DNA from: Halictus rubicundus
Lineage: Eukaryota > Arthropoda > Insecta > Hymenoptera > Halictidae
Direction: 5' to 3'
Assembly: GCF_050948215.1 (NCBI RefSeq)
Contig: NC_135149.1
Location: 3,108,501 to 3,172,500, forward strand
Length of the DNA: 64,000 nucleotides
Below, piece by piece: positions 21,346 to 31,477 of this stretch. A program made the translations under genes and the position numbers. The first letter of the stretch is position 1. Each line of letters begins with the position of its first letter. The notes beneath the pieces are model-generated. The model was not told where the DNA came from and did no database searches. It saw only the letters and a list, made by a program, of their open reading frames with translations.

Positions 21346-22500
21346 CCTTGTTCTAACAGTAAATATCGGGAAAAATTGAAGTAAATCTTCCTGTGTAGGG
21401 TGGGAAAAGGTATTTTATTTAAGTTTCGATGCGTAATAAAGGTAAAATGCTGCGTGAAAGACAATTTGTCATGAAAGACAATGCGCCGTGTTGTGGAAGG
21501 CGAAGCGCAGAGAGCGTACGTACGAGAGAGAGAGATAGAGAGAGAGAGAGAGAAAAGAGCGCGAAGAGTGTGCGTGCGAGTGAGAGAGGGAGACAGACCA
21601 CTGGCCCGCGCGACTGCCGCCGATGAACCGCAGGAAACAAAATCCACGCGGTGTCCGCGCGATTCTATTTTTTATGATTCTTATGAGATCGTTCAGTTGG
21701 TGGGCGGATTTGGCGCGTTTAGGATGTGTGTTAGCATGAATGGCTTTTTTACTTCGAGATCGTGTCTGCACTGTGCTGTGTAGTTATAATTGAAGACATT
21801 TCACCTCATAAGTCGAAATGGCAAAGTGAGTATATACATTATTCTAGAATTAAAAAAATTTTTTTTCTTCGAAATATGTCGATTCTACAATGAGAACAGA
21901 ACACATATCACGTCCTAATGTAAGGCCCTTTTTGTTTGTAGGCAGGAGAAACTTCAAGAGTGGTGCTGTCCGTGTCCGCTGATGAGAGGAAGCAACGCGA
22001 AAAGAAATAAATACATATTGTTCGGTCCCACACAGACCGAACGTGAGTTATGATAAACACGGTCGGCTGCGATAGCCAAAACACTTTAGGCGAAGCGACG
22101 GTCCCAAGATTTGGAGTGTCATCGGACACCACTTGGAGACCTCCGTGAACGAGCCCATTGAAAGGGCAATATACAAACATTTAATTTTCCAGACCATCTT
22201 TCCCATATCCCTCACACCTAATCCATTCAGATCATCTAAACACAATTCCACCAAATCGCATCCCCACTCCGACGACCAAATGCACCACCCATTAACCAAT
22301 AGAAGAAGAGCCCGAATTGACTTTATAGACGACACGACACCGAACCGCAGAAAGCTAAGTACGAGGTTATAGTGGAGCGGCGAGGCGAGCATAGCGGAGA
22401 ACAGAGCTGTGCGGTGAGCAAAGCGATGCGGTGCGTGTTTATAGTGACGCGGTTAGTAACGAGGAACAAACCATCTACTTTTTCTTTAGTATGCATCGAA
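21346..22500. other. Unassigned stretch with a GA microsatellite
   Basis: A purine-rich GA/GAGA tract spans about 21521-21556, and GAGAGAGGGAGA follows at 21581. Long open frames here come from this simple sequence. A GTCCCACACAGACCGAAC segment near 22025-22040 and the GC-richer 22360-22430 carry no recognisable motif. Confidence 0.35.
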
Positions 22501-22825
22501 ATGCCGTCACGAAGACTTCGAAACCTCATGTTGGCCGACAATATTCTTACTAAATATTATATATTAACTTCAAATTGTGTAAGACGCAGAATTAGGAAGT
22601 GGTCAGTCCATCCTATTAATAAAGATAAAGAAGGAAGTGGGGAATTTAATCGTTTATATTTTTTAAGTTGAGGCAGCATCCCGATAAATTTAAACAGTAT
22701 TTTAGAATGTCGATCGTAGCATTTGATCGGATTTTAGAATTGCTACGTCCAAAAATTAATGTCCAATGGAGTAATTTTATTCAGAATCCAATCAGTATTG
22801 ATGAACGCTTAGTTATTACCATAAG
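22501..22825 (+). pseudogene. PIF/Harbinger (HARBI1-like) transposase, first-exon fragment
   Basis: The frame from the ATG at 22501 includes RRRIRKWSVHPINKDK and GEFNRLYF. After a frameshift near 22670 it continues with QHPDKFKQYFRMSIVAFD, RILELLRP and ISIDERLVITIR, and ends at a good donor (AAG|GTAAGT). The W.VHPIN, F.QYFRMS...FD.IL and ERL.ITLR pattern is the N-terminal region of HARBI1-like transposases, upstream of the DDE domain. No DDE domain follows before the errantivirus LTR at 23043. The frame is broken. Confidence 0.7.
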
Positions 22826-23137
22826 GTAAGTAAAGCTAATTCCGTATTATATAAAAGGAATCATATTTTTTTATATTTCAATAATTTTTATTCATTAAAA
22901 TTTGAATACATTTGTAATATAACTAATTAATGATACGGATGAAGATTAATTGAAATTCCATTTCTTTTTTGAAGAATTTACTTTTTACTATAAGATACCT
23001 CGAAGAGAACACAAATCGATCGCGTCGAGAAACTCGTTGTACTGTTATGCGAGACTACCGGACTTATCTATTCTCTATAGATAAGTCAGACAAATAGATG
23101 AGTCAGAACTCACGGGCTTTCTCATCTACTAGACTAA

Positions 23138-26100
23138 CAAGGGAACATATTCAAGTGCGAATTTCCGATTTTGATGAAACTTATGTGACATATAGTTCTT
23201 TGAAAAATATTTGACACGTATTTTTTTTTATCGGCAACCATCCACTTTGAAGGGGTGAAAACAGCCCTCAAAGTTGGGGGTCAAAACCATATTTTTTGAA
23301 ATACCTCGGAAACCAGAGGTCGAAAAAATTTGAATTTTTTTTTTAAATTGTGTGTTTTTCAATGAGAAATGTAGTCGCGCAAGAAAAATTTAACAAAAGT
23401 CTTTTGTTTAAACAATATATTGAAAATTTGATTTTTTTTTGCAGTTTCTCTTATTTATTGTTAGTTCATTTTAATGTAAACTTGGGTGTGTGATCTTTGA
23501 TCAAAATTAGGGTTTACATGTTTCAGGATTTTTTTTTTTTTTGCCATTTAACAATAATTATGCATTATGGAAGATAGTCTTGCATCTGCCGTGCGTAGGA
23601 AGGAATTGTGGCTTGTTTTATCGAAATATAAGTATTTACTATAAACGTGTATAGTATTTTAAACAATACCACTGGGTTATGTGTCGTTTATTGTTTTATT
23701 AGTAGCTAAAGAAGGTGGCGCAGGTAGCAGCGTGACGCGGTGCTAATTACCGCGGCGGAGTAAGGGTACCGACTTTTATAGCCAATTCGCCTGTGAATTT
23801 CTGCAATCGTTGGGCCTTCGGTCAAAATATCCCTGCAGCCTTTTTAAACTGTGAATCCTCGAACCTGGAGTTTCCCTCGTCATTTATGGTAGCTCTAAAA
23901 AGAGCTGATTTTGAAAGAAGTGCTGTCCACAAAGATTATTCTACATAATTCTGGCAATATTGATGTCCTGTGATTGTTGGGCCTTCGGTCAAAATATCCC
24001 TGCAGCCTTTTTAAACTATGAATCCTCGAACCTGGAGTTTCCCTCGTCATTTATGGTAGCTCTGAAAAGAGCTGGTGCCAATGCCGCACATCAGTTTTAC
24101 CTCGGTTATATACAGCATTTAAGAAGGACCCAAATATTTTCAAACAATTCCATTGGTTGTTAGAGTGAGAGAGGGGGAAACGTAAAACAGTCTTCAGAAT
24201 GTATAAATATGGGCACTTTGCTGTATGTGCTATTAGTCTTTCTGCATTACGGTTTGTAAAGCAACGTACATATCAAGAAGTTAAGGCTACTTCTTTCGGA
24301 TTTTTAAAACGGTGCCACATATATCAAATAATTTCTGGCAATAATAAAGTTCGAACATTATATTAATTTTGCTTTTGCTTATTGTTTATTTGTATTGTTA
24401 GATTCGTTTTTACAAACATGAAGGTCAATCCGGTGAACGTTATAAATATTTTGATGGCAACATATAGCAGTAACAATAACGAGGGAACACCCACGAATGG
24501 AAAGGAAATTGAACTGGCAAACATAATTATAGACCTGATTAATAGCTACAGAGAAGCAGGGTACATGAATTTCGAAACGCAACAGGAATTAATATTCGAT
24601 GACCTAACAGACGAACCGACTTCATTTAATGTTCCCGAAGATGAAGAAGATTTGGAATCAGCGTCAACATCTAAACCGTCGTCTTCAAGTTCTCCAGACG
24701 AGAGTCCAGAAGAAATAGAATTTGGAGGCATTGATTTAGATTATAAGAAGAAAGCTGTAGATTTTTGGAAGAGTGGAAGAAAAAGACCACTAAACTTCGA
24801 AACTGTGAAGAACAAATACAAGAAATTGAAGAGAAAATCAGATTTATACAGATGGGAAGAGCAAATTAATACAGGCGGATCTCGTTACGATAAACTTACA
24901 GCAATTGCACATGCTACACTTGAAAAATTTATTGTAGCGAGAAATAATAAAATTTTGGTACACGACGTAGATTTGAGACGGTGGGCAATGCACGAAAATT
25001 TATCAATAAATTTAGAAGGATTCCAGGCATCGTCCTTTTGGTTGTGGAAGTTTAAAGAAAACTATAATATAGTATCGAGAAAAACGACGAAACTCGTTAC
25101 CCGCCATCATACTAACCATTTAACAGATTTGACCGCAGCAGCAGAAGATTTTGTGAATCATGTGAAAGGGTATTTTGAAAATTATGGCGCAAGCAATATT
25201 TTCAACAGTGATCAAAGTGGGTTCCAGTTGGAATTGCACTCTGGTCGAACACTTTCACACAAAGGTGAAAAAGAAACGGGTGCTCTTGTCCAATCGATAT
25301 CTTCAACAACGCACAGCTACACTATCCAGCCCACAATTTCAGCTGACGGACAGTTGCTATCGCCATTATATATTGTTTTGAAAGAAGTCAAAGGGCAGTT
25401 AGGACCTCGTGTACGAAGAAGTGTGTTCACGGCACCTAATGTACATATTGAAGCTTCCACATCGGGAAAACTAACGAAGGAGTTATTTAGAACGTGGTTG
25501 ATTGAAGTATTTCTCCCATCTGCTCCAGAAAATTCTGTTTTACTTCTTGACTCGTGGAATGGATACAACGACGAGATCATACGTAACGCCCTGCCAGAAG
25601 ACAAACAATTAGAGGTATTGACGATACCAAAAAATACGACGCCATTAATCCAACCACTTGACGTGTATGGATTCCGCATTTGGAAGAATTTTGCAAGAAA
25701 ACTTTCCGATCTTGCAATATTGTTAAATATTGATTTTAATCTACACGCAAGAAATAATATTATTAAATTACAGTCATTAATCCACAACCAATTATCAGCT
25801 GCGCGTTATAAACGGCTGTTTCAATATGCTTGGTTCCGCAGTGGATATATAGAAGAACGGCCAGGAGAATTTGAAAATCCCGTAGAGTTCTGCTTTACAA
25901 AATTAGATGGTTTAACGTGTTTCCATTGTTCAAATGTAGTCGTACTGAAATGTTCTTGGTGCAAAGAACATTTATGTTTTTCTCATTTTATCATCGAGTA
26001 TCATTATTGCCAGAATTATGTAGAATAATCTTTGTGGACACCACTTCTTTCAAAATCAGCTCTTTTCAGAGCTACCATAAATGACGAGGGAAACTCCAGG

Positions 26101-26992
26101 TTCGAGGATTCATAGTTTAAAAAGGCTGCAGGGATATTTTGACCGAAGGCCCAACAATCACAGGACATCAATATTGCCAGAATTATGTAGAATAATCTTT
26201 GTGGACAGCACTTCTTTCAAAATCAGCTCTTTTTAGAGCTACTATAAATGACGAGGGAAACTCCAGGTTCGAGGATTCACAGTTTAAAAAGGCTGCAGGG
26301 ATATTTTGACCGAAGGCCCAACGATTGCAGAAATTCACAGGCGAATTGGCTATAAAAGTCGGTACCCTTACTCCGCCGCGGTAATTAGCACCGCGTCACG
26401 CTGCTACCTGCGCCACCTTCTTTAGCTACTAATAAAACAATAAACGACACATAACCCAGTGGTATTGTTTAAAATACTATACACGTTTATAGTAAATACT
26501 TATATTTCGATAAAACAAGCCACAATTCCTTCCTACGCACGGCAGATGCAAGACTATCTTCCATAATGCATAATTATTGTTAAATGGCAAAAAAAAAAAA
26601 AATCCTGAAACATGTAAACCCTAATTTTGATCAAAGATCACACACCCAAGTTTACATTAAAATGAACTAACAATAAATAAGAGAAACTGCAAAAAAAAAT
26701 CAAATTTTCAATATATTGTTTAAACAAAAGACTTTTGTTAAATTTTTCTTGCGCGACTACATTTCTCATTGAAAAACACACAATTTAAAAAAAAATTCAA
26801 ATTTTTTCGACCTCTGGTTTCCGAGATATTTCAAAAAATATGGTTTTGACCCCCAACTTTGAGGGCTGTTTTCACCCCTTCAAAGTGGATGGTTGCCGAT
26901 AAAAAAAAATACGTGTCAAATATTTTTCAAAGAACTATATGTCACATAAGTTTCATCAAAATCGGAAATTCGCACTTGAATATGTTCCCTTG
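23138..26992 (+). mobile_element. Pogo-like DNA transposon, full-length with 936-bp inverted repeats
   Basis: The left arm (23138-24074) and right arm (26057-26992) are inverted copies beginning CAAGGGAACATATTCAAGTG. Comparison with the uninterrupted LTR shows that a TAA is duplicated at the insertion (23135-23137 and 26993-26995). This is 3 bp, where TA would be usual for pogo elements. Each arm contains two direct copies of a roughly 100-bp unit (GTTGGGCCTTCGGTCAAAAT...), at 23809 and 23976 on the left. The unique 2-kb centre encodes the transposase. Confidence 0.88.
24382..26028 (+). CDS. Pogo-like DDE transposase
   Basis: An uninterrupted 548-codon frame. The likely start is the second Met, at 24418. 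It is a cut-and-paste transposase acting on the long inverted ends around it. Residues 84-114 are acidic and Ser-rich (EDEEDLESAS). A CENP-B-type DNA-binding region spans about 170-240 (ILVHDVDLRRWAM, then FQASSFWLWKFKENYNIVSRK). The DDE catalytic domain spans about 272-440, with candidate acids D277 (FNSDQSG), D390 (LLLDSWNG) and D427 (IQPLDVYG). It ends in a Cys-rich tail from about 512 (CFHC, CSWC, C..H). The IPKNTTPLIQPLD motif is characteristic of the pogo/Tigger group. A TATA-like GTATAAATATGG lies near 24199. Intact frame and arms suggest possible autonomy. Confidence 0.85.
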   Translation: MFICIVRFVFTNMKVNPVNVINILMATYSSNNNEGTPTNGKEIELANIIIDLINSYREAGYMNFETQQELIFDDLTDEPTSFNVPEDEEDLESASTSKPSSSSSPDESPEEIEFGGIDLDYKKKAVDFWKSGRKRPLNFETVKNKYKKLKRKSDLYRWEEQINTGGSRYDKLTAIAHATLEKFIVARNNKILVHDVDLRRWAMHENLSINLEGFQASSFWLWKFKENYNIVSRKTTKLVTRHHTNHLTDLTAAAEDFVNHVKGYFENYGASNIFNSDQSGFQLELHSGRTLSHKGEKETGALVQSISSTTHSYTIQPTISADGQLLSPLYIVLKEVKGQLGPRVRRSVFTAPNVHIEASTSGKLTKELFRTWLIEVFLPSAPENSVLLLDSWNGYNDEIIRNALPEDKQLEVLTIPKNTTPLIQPLDVYGFRIWKNFARKLSDLAILLNIDFNLHARNNIIKLQSLIHNQLSAARYKRLFQYAWFRSGYIEERPGEFENPVEFCFTKLDGLTCFHCSNVVVLKCSWCKEHLCFSHFIIEYHYCQNYVE

Positions 26993-27351
26993 TAAGGCAA
27001 AATTACTCACCGGTACAGAGATTTCATGTTAAAGTCCAACCCTGCGAAAACTCCGACCTCCACGTCATTCCCTATCTCTAAGGGCTAGTGTCATCCATCC
27101 CCACCAAACTTCCATAGTTGTACTCTTATATAAGGCCCTGCGAAAGGGCGCGGACACAGAGAGACAGACAGAGAAGAAGCTACAAGTAGCCCGTCAGTCG
27201 ACTCGTTTGTTATAAAGTTATTCGTCGTGTACAAAATCGCTTGTATTCTTGCTTGGCGACCTATTCCCAAATAAACCTAAGTTGTGCTGGAAGAGTTTGG
27301 AGTTTATTCGAGGATACTCTTCATCTACCCCTTCCTGCGGCATAACAGTAC

Positions 27352-27557
27352 GCGTCATACCTCGCCAACTGACTTGTGAATGTTAAGTTAAAATATATTG
27401 AAGTGTTGTTCCAAAAAACGTCGAGTTTCATTTCAACTAGACGTAGCTATCCCGTAACTCCGTCAAGGCCCGAATATCGCCCGCGAGCAGGCGAAACGGG
27501 ATTTACGACCCCGCGAAGTCCGACAGGCGGACTGACGACAATTTCGGACACCTCACA
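27352..27557. other. Unassigned intron DNA
   Basis: About 200 bp between the solo LTR and the next repeat, GC-richer around 27470-27545. No motif recognised. Confidence 0.3.
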
Positions 27558-27850
27558 TACAGGGTGGCCCACATAACTCTGAACAGCTCAATATCTCGAA
27601 AAAACTATGCCATCGATTTTAAAGTTCTTAGTCTTAAATTGCATGGAACTGAAGGGCCTTTCTGACTACATAAACGTGAAGTGGCCTCCCTTCCCTTTTA
27701 ACGGGGGAGGGGGGGTACCTTTGTAATTTTAAATGGAACCCCCTATAAAATGTTACATATTTAGATTCTACCGGAAAAAACAAGTCAATTTTGTCTGAAA
27801 CATTTTTTTCAGACATTTTCATCATAAACATGTTTAAGAAAATTGGATAA
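27558..27850. repeat. Dispersed CAGGGTGGCCCACATAAC repeat, copy 1
   Basis: It starts CAGGGTGGCCCACATAACTC and continues through GGGAGGGGGGGTACCT to GAAACATTTTTTTC. An inverted, nearly identical copy lies at 55075-55345, and a short end fragment at 59878-59955. The CAGGGTG terminus next to TA suggests a mariner-type MITE end. It is non-coding. Confidence 0.6.
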
Positions 27851-28659
27851 TTGGATGTCCAATCATTTGAAGAAAGTGCACATTTCGAATTGAAGTTTCA
27901 GAGATACCAGTTTTATAAAAATTCAGTAGTTAGATATTACTGAAACAATTTTTCTCAATTTTTTCGGAATTTTTTATAAATTGCATCGTCGTTAAAAAAA
28001 AATCAATTGTTTCGATGCCTTCTGACCGTTTTGTAGGTGTATTATGTAATATTGAACATTTTTATATCGAGGAAAACAGTGTAGAAACTTAAAACTGCAA
28101 TATAAAATATTTTATTTGCGTTACATTTCAATATATGACTCTGACTCTCAACAGTTTCGGTTGGCGCAGGCCGTAACGTCTCCGGCTGAGAATCTTTGCG
28201 TCCGGGGTCGAATCCCGCATCGAATGAAAGTTCAAATTTTTAGATTTTTCAATATACCTTCATAAAATTGTGACGAGTGAATTGTGAGGGGCTTTTCCTG
28301 AAGAAAATGAGTCCAAACTCGAGTGTAGTCGAACAATTTTTATTGATTCTTAATGTTGATAGAGAAACGAGTATTATTGGCAATTTAAGCTTTTATATTT
28401 TTAATGCGAATAGTATTTTTAATACGAATAAGTTGCAGAGCTTATCCCGATGAAAATGAGTCCAAACACGACATCATTTGGATTATCTTCAACAAGATTG
28501 TAATTTTTATCGTAATATTACGTATCAATAAAATTGTTCGATTACACTCGAGTTCGGATTCATTTTCATCAGGAAAAGCCCCTCAATTCACTCGCCGCAA
28601 TTTTATGGAGGTATATTGAAAAATCTCAAAGTTTAAACTTTCATTCGTGCGCGATTCTC
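27851..28659. other. AT-rich intron DNA with inverted segments
   Basis: GTGACGAGTGAATTGTGAGGGGCTTTTCCTGA at 28270-28301 faces an inverted counterpart at about 28569-28600 (TCAGGAAAAGCCCCTCAATT). This indicates a small inverted-repeat element of about 400 bp. The tRNA-like segment at 28154 lies just outside it. No coding motif. Confidence 0.45.
28154..28225 (+). other. tRNA-like sequence
   Basis: TTGGCGCAGGCCGTAACG resembles an A box, and GGGGTCGAATCCCGC contains a near-consensus B box. An anticodon-stem-like CCGGCTGAGAATCTTTGCG lies between. The acceptor stem is not convincing, so it is more likely the head of a tRNA-derived SINE than a gene. A related copy is at 8855-8930. Confidence 0.45.
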
Positions 28660-29650
28660 CATCTGCTTACATTGTATGCCGTTTGTCAATCGCTGGGTCT
28701 TTGAAGATCGGCGTTCGTCGGACCTCGTCGTCGTTTATTCGAGCTGGCAAAAGTTATTCGAAGATTTATTCGAAGCCTTTGAATAAAAGATACAGATAAA
28801 AGATGAAAATTTATTCCAAGTTCGAATAAATCCGCTTCGAATAAAAAAATTGTCTGTATTCGTCCGATAAATTCTCGTCGAATAAAATTATTTATTCGAC
28901 AAAGATACTTTTTTTATTCGAACCTTCGAGTAACGAATAAAAATAAAATATCTTTTATTCGAATCATTATTTAACTAATTTGTTATCTAAATAGTGCCCA
29001 ACTCTGTCTGGAATGCGCTATGCATTCGATTCCCGGTTGCACATTTTGCTATAACTTTTGAACTAAAAAAGATGCCAAAGTGAAATTTCAACTGAAAAAA
29101 TTAAAAAGAATCAGGTTTAATGGTATATACTGAAATATATTTTGTATTTTTAAATAATTCTTTTTGTTTTGTAAATTTAATTATCCTTAAAAAATGTTCA
29201 AAACTACTTATTATAAATATTGTTGTTCAATCTTTCTTCAATCCCAAATAATTAAATTTATTAACAGCGCCATTGTAGAATATTGGTTCCACAATATTAG
29301 TTCTGTATGATACGGTAGCATGTGACACGGAATGGTACGGGGGCTCTAGAGCCCCCCGAGCGTGAGACAGAAAAATACATGATTGGTGATTGGTCTACTC
29401 CTATATCTCGTCTGTGTCAGCTGTATCTTCGAATAAATTCTCTCAAATAAATTCTCGCCGCTAGAGGCGTCGAATACGCATAGCCGTTACTTCGCGATTC
29501 GGATGACCCACGGACGACAAATGAAAATCGTGAAAAGTATCTGACGGATAAACTGTGGTGAATATGTATCCGAGAGAAATGAGTTCGAATAAAAGATAGC
29601 TTTCAGTTGTTTGTATTCGAAATTTTAAAATAAATTTTTGCCCAACTCTG
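28660..29650. repeat. Dispersed TTCGAATAA-rich repeat, copy 2
   Basis: Long stretches match copy 1 (7741-9199): the CGAATAAAATTATTTATTCG block, the AAAAATGTTCAAAACTA region, and the CACAATATTAGTTCTG block with the GGGGGCTCTAGAGCCCCC palindrome at 29339. More TTCGAATAA words follow to 29640. Confidence 0.6.
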
Positions 29651-29651
29651 A

Positions 29652-29940
29652 TTTACAGTCTTTACTCGATATATGTCCCAAAAATCTAGCCCATGAAAGT
29701 CCCAGAACTATCCTCACTATCGCGGGATATACAGTGTTTACTCGGTATATGTCCCAAATACCTAGCCGATAAAAGTCCCAGAACTATTCCCACTGCCGCG
29801 GGGTATACCCCGTGAGGGGCCAAGAGCTTCGCTGTCTTTTTCTATGTTCGGCAGTGTATCAATGAATAGTATCTTCCAGCCGACATATATCCCTGAGTAG
29901 ACCCGTGTCGTGGACATATATCGAGTAAATACTGTATCTT
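29652..29940. mobile_element. Two MITE copies of the CAGTGTTTACTCGATA family, in tandem
   Basis: A partial copy (ACAGTCTTTACTCGATATATG to CGCGGGATATA) runs directly into a full copy starting ACAGTGTTTACTCGGTATAT at 29730. The full copy ends GACATATATCGAGTAAATAC at about 29934. The full copy contains GGGGTATACCCCGTGAGG and TATGTTCGGCAGTGTATCAA. Confidence 0.65.
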
Positions 29941-30137
29941 CCATTAATAATTTTCATCTTCTCTACGTGTACAGTCTTCCGGCGTTTCTACTGTTTCAAA
30001 TTGCACCTACTCATTTTTCTCGTAAACGCATAAAATCCAGCACGCAGTCCTGATTTCCGAGACTACGATTGTTGAGATTACACGCGCTATCGTCTAATTT
30101 CGATTGAATTTTGAGATATTCAAGTCAGATTACTCAC

Positions 30138-30338
30138 GACCAGGTTGAGCAGGATGACGTTTACCGGTGTCCACAGGTTGCGGGCGTCCTTGACAATTAT
30201 GACGGCGACCGTCAAGTTCATTATAAGCCCGAAGAATTCGATGAGGGCGAGGGCGAACGCAACCCCGACGTAAACAGCTGGAGGAACATAATTATCGTTG
30301 ATGTATTCTGGGACTAAGGTACTGTGATTCAACGTCAT
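30138..30338 (-). CDS. Ciliary opsin (pteropsin-like), exon 1
   Basis: This minus-strand first coding exon has 67 codons. It encodes an extracellular N-terminus with a possible N-glycosylation site (NHS at 4-6), helix 1 (about 21-48, AVYVGVAFALALIEFFGLIM) and the start of helix 2 (TPVNVILLNLV). The GPCR helix 1 Asn is present in MNLTVAVIIVKDAR. The donor is GTC|GTGAGTA, phase 0, and exon 2 continues the helix in frame. I chose the ATG at 30336-30338 (context AACAATGA). The open frame extends 23 codons further to another Met, but that adds a basic stretch atypical of an opsin N-terminus. It is a seven-helix receptor of the plasma membrane, probably a non-visual brain opsin by family. Exons for helices 4-7 are outside the window. 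Confidence 0.83.
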
Positions 30339-30480
30339 TGTTCTCTTCGTTGTCAACAAAAAAGATTTACACTTCCGGTACCGTGTAACGGAAACCGCAA
30401 CGTGCAACCGACACTCCGGACAACTGAGAGACCTTCCCTCTTTGTCTTTTACGTTCTTCTACTTTTCACTGCCGCGTACT
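30339..30480 (-). promoter_or_regulatory. Candidate opsin 5' leader and core promoter
   Basis: On the minus strand, upstream of the chosen ATG, an arthropod initiator-like CTCAGTTG (30422-30429) lies about 26 bp after a weak TATA-like GTAAAAGAC. This would give a leader of roughly 90 nt. No experimental support. A stronger TATATAA at 30564 is on the plus strand. Confidence 0.3.
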
Positions 30481-31281
30481 CTCGCCCTCTCTAACGTCGA
30501 CGCGAACAGTGGACCGCACGCATCAATCAAAACTATTGGCGATATCACGAAGTCTACCTACCCTTATATAAAGCCCGACCGATACTACCCCCTCTCCTCC
30601 GACTGCACGCAGTCTTTAGCACCCAACACGGCCGGCTACAACCAACCCCCTTCGACGCGAAAAACCAGCATGCGCAAAATTACATTCTCTCCCTCTCTCT
30701 CTGTTCTGTCGTCGACCCGATATCCCTATCTCAATTGCCCGAGGAAGATTCGACGAGGAGGCATGAATGAAGAGATACTACCGCGAAAGAGTCTAACGCA
30801 ACCCTCCAATAACCAATTAACTTCATTCCCGATGAGTGTTATTTTGTGACGGAAAGAATTTTGGAGAACAATTGTAGTCTTTATTCCATATTTGTCCGAA
30901 GTATCTTGCCGATAATAGTCTCACAAGTATCCCCACTGTTGGAAATGTTCTTTAATGGTACGTTATTCAACAAACTACACTTTATACCGTATATACTTTA
31001 TTAGTATTATAAAGGCGTTTTTTAAAATAACGGCACAATGTTTCCGCGTATCCTGTGTTTAATCCTTATGTAAATAGTATAACATAAGTGAAAGCTCTTT
31101 ACAAAGTTGCGACCTGCACGGGCTAACTGCTTCTACCAGACTGACTAATAGACTACGGTCTCGACTTTATGACCCCGCCTGAGTTCTTCTGTCCTTGGGA
31201 GAACCGCCCCTTACGCCTAAATCCTTATACCTAAGACGCTTTGGTATCATTGAATTCCAACACCCACTGCCGCGGGATTTG
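30481..31281. other. Upstream intergenic DNA
   Basis: Contains a CT-rich microsatellite-like tract (CTCTCCCTCTCTCTCTG near 30690-30710) and a partial MITE (TAGTCTTTATTCCATATTTG at about 30869-30950). An open plus-strand frame at 30442-30849 has low-complexity content and no recognisable domain. Confidence 0.35.
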
Positions 31282-31477
31282 CAGTCTTTACTCGATATAT
31301 GTCCCATATATCTAACCTTTAAAAGTCCCAGAACTATCCTGAATGCCGCGGGGTACACCCCGTGACGGGCCAAGAAGCTTCGTTTTCTACGTTCGGCAGT
31401 GTATCAAAGAATAGTATCCTCTGACCCAGTGATGAGCAACTCGCGGACTGCGGTGGGCCAAAAGTGGAAATCTAATA

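Larger units (their letters stand above)
23043..27347 (+). mobile_element. Errantivirus solo LTR, interrupted by a pogo-like transposon
   Basis: The two parts (23043-23137 and 26996-27347) together match the reverse complement of the 443-bp LTRs at 45123 and 49304. The ends are TGTTATGCGAG and GCGGCATAACA, flanked by a perfect 4-bp GTAC duplication (23039-23042 and 27348-27351). A TATATAAG box near 27127 lies in the LTR. No internal retroviral sequence remains. Its orientation is opposite to the opsin gene. Confidence 0.9.
16682..30137 (-). other. Opsin intron 1 (about 13.5 kb), filled with transposons
   Basis: The intron runs from donor GTGAGTA at 30137 to acceptor TGTGCAG ending at 16682. 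It contains a TTAA-flanked MITE, helix-turn-helix and Harbinger-type transposase fragments, an errantivirus solo LTR interrupted by a pogo-like transposon, and TTCGAATAA-rich repeats. The pogo transposase and the solo LTR are antisense to the opsin. Confidence 0.75.

Noticed and set aside
23809..24074. CRISPR-like direct repeats
   Set aside because: Only two copies per arm in a eukaryotic transposon, and the spacer is part of the element.
30442..30849. 135-codon plus-strand open frame upstream of the opsin
   Set aside because: Low-complexity Ser/Thr/Pro content overlapping a CT-rich tract, with no domain.
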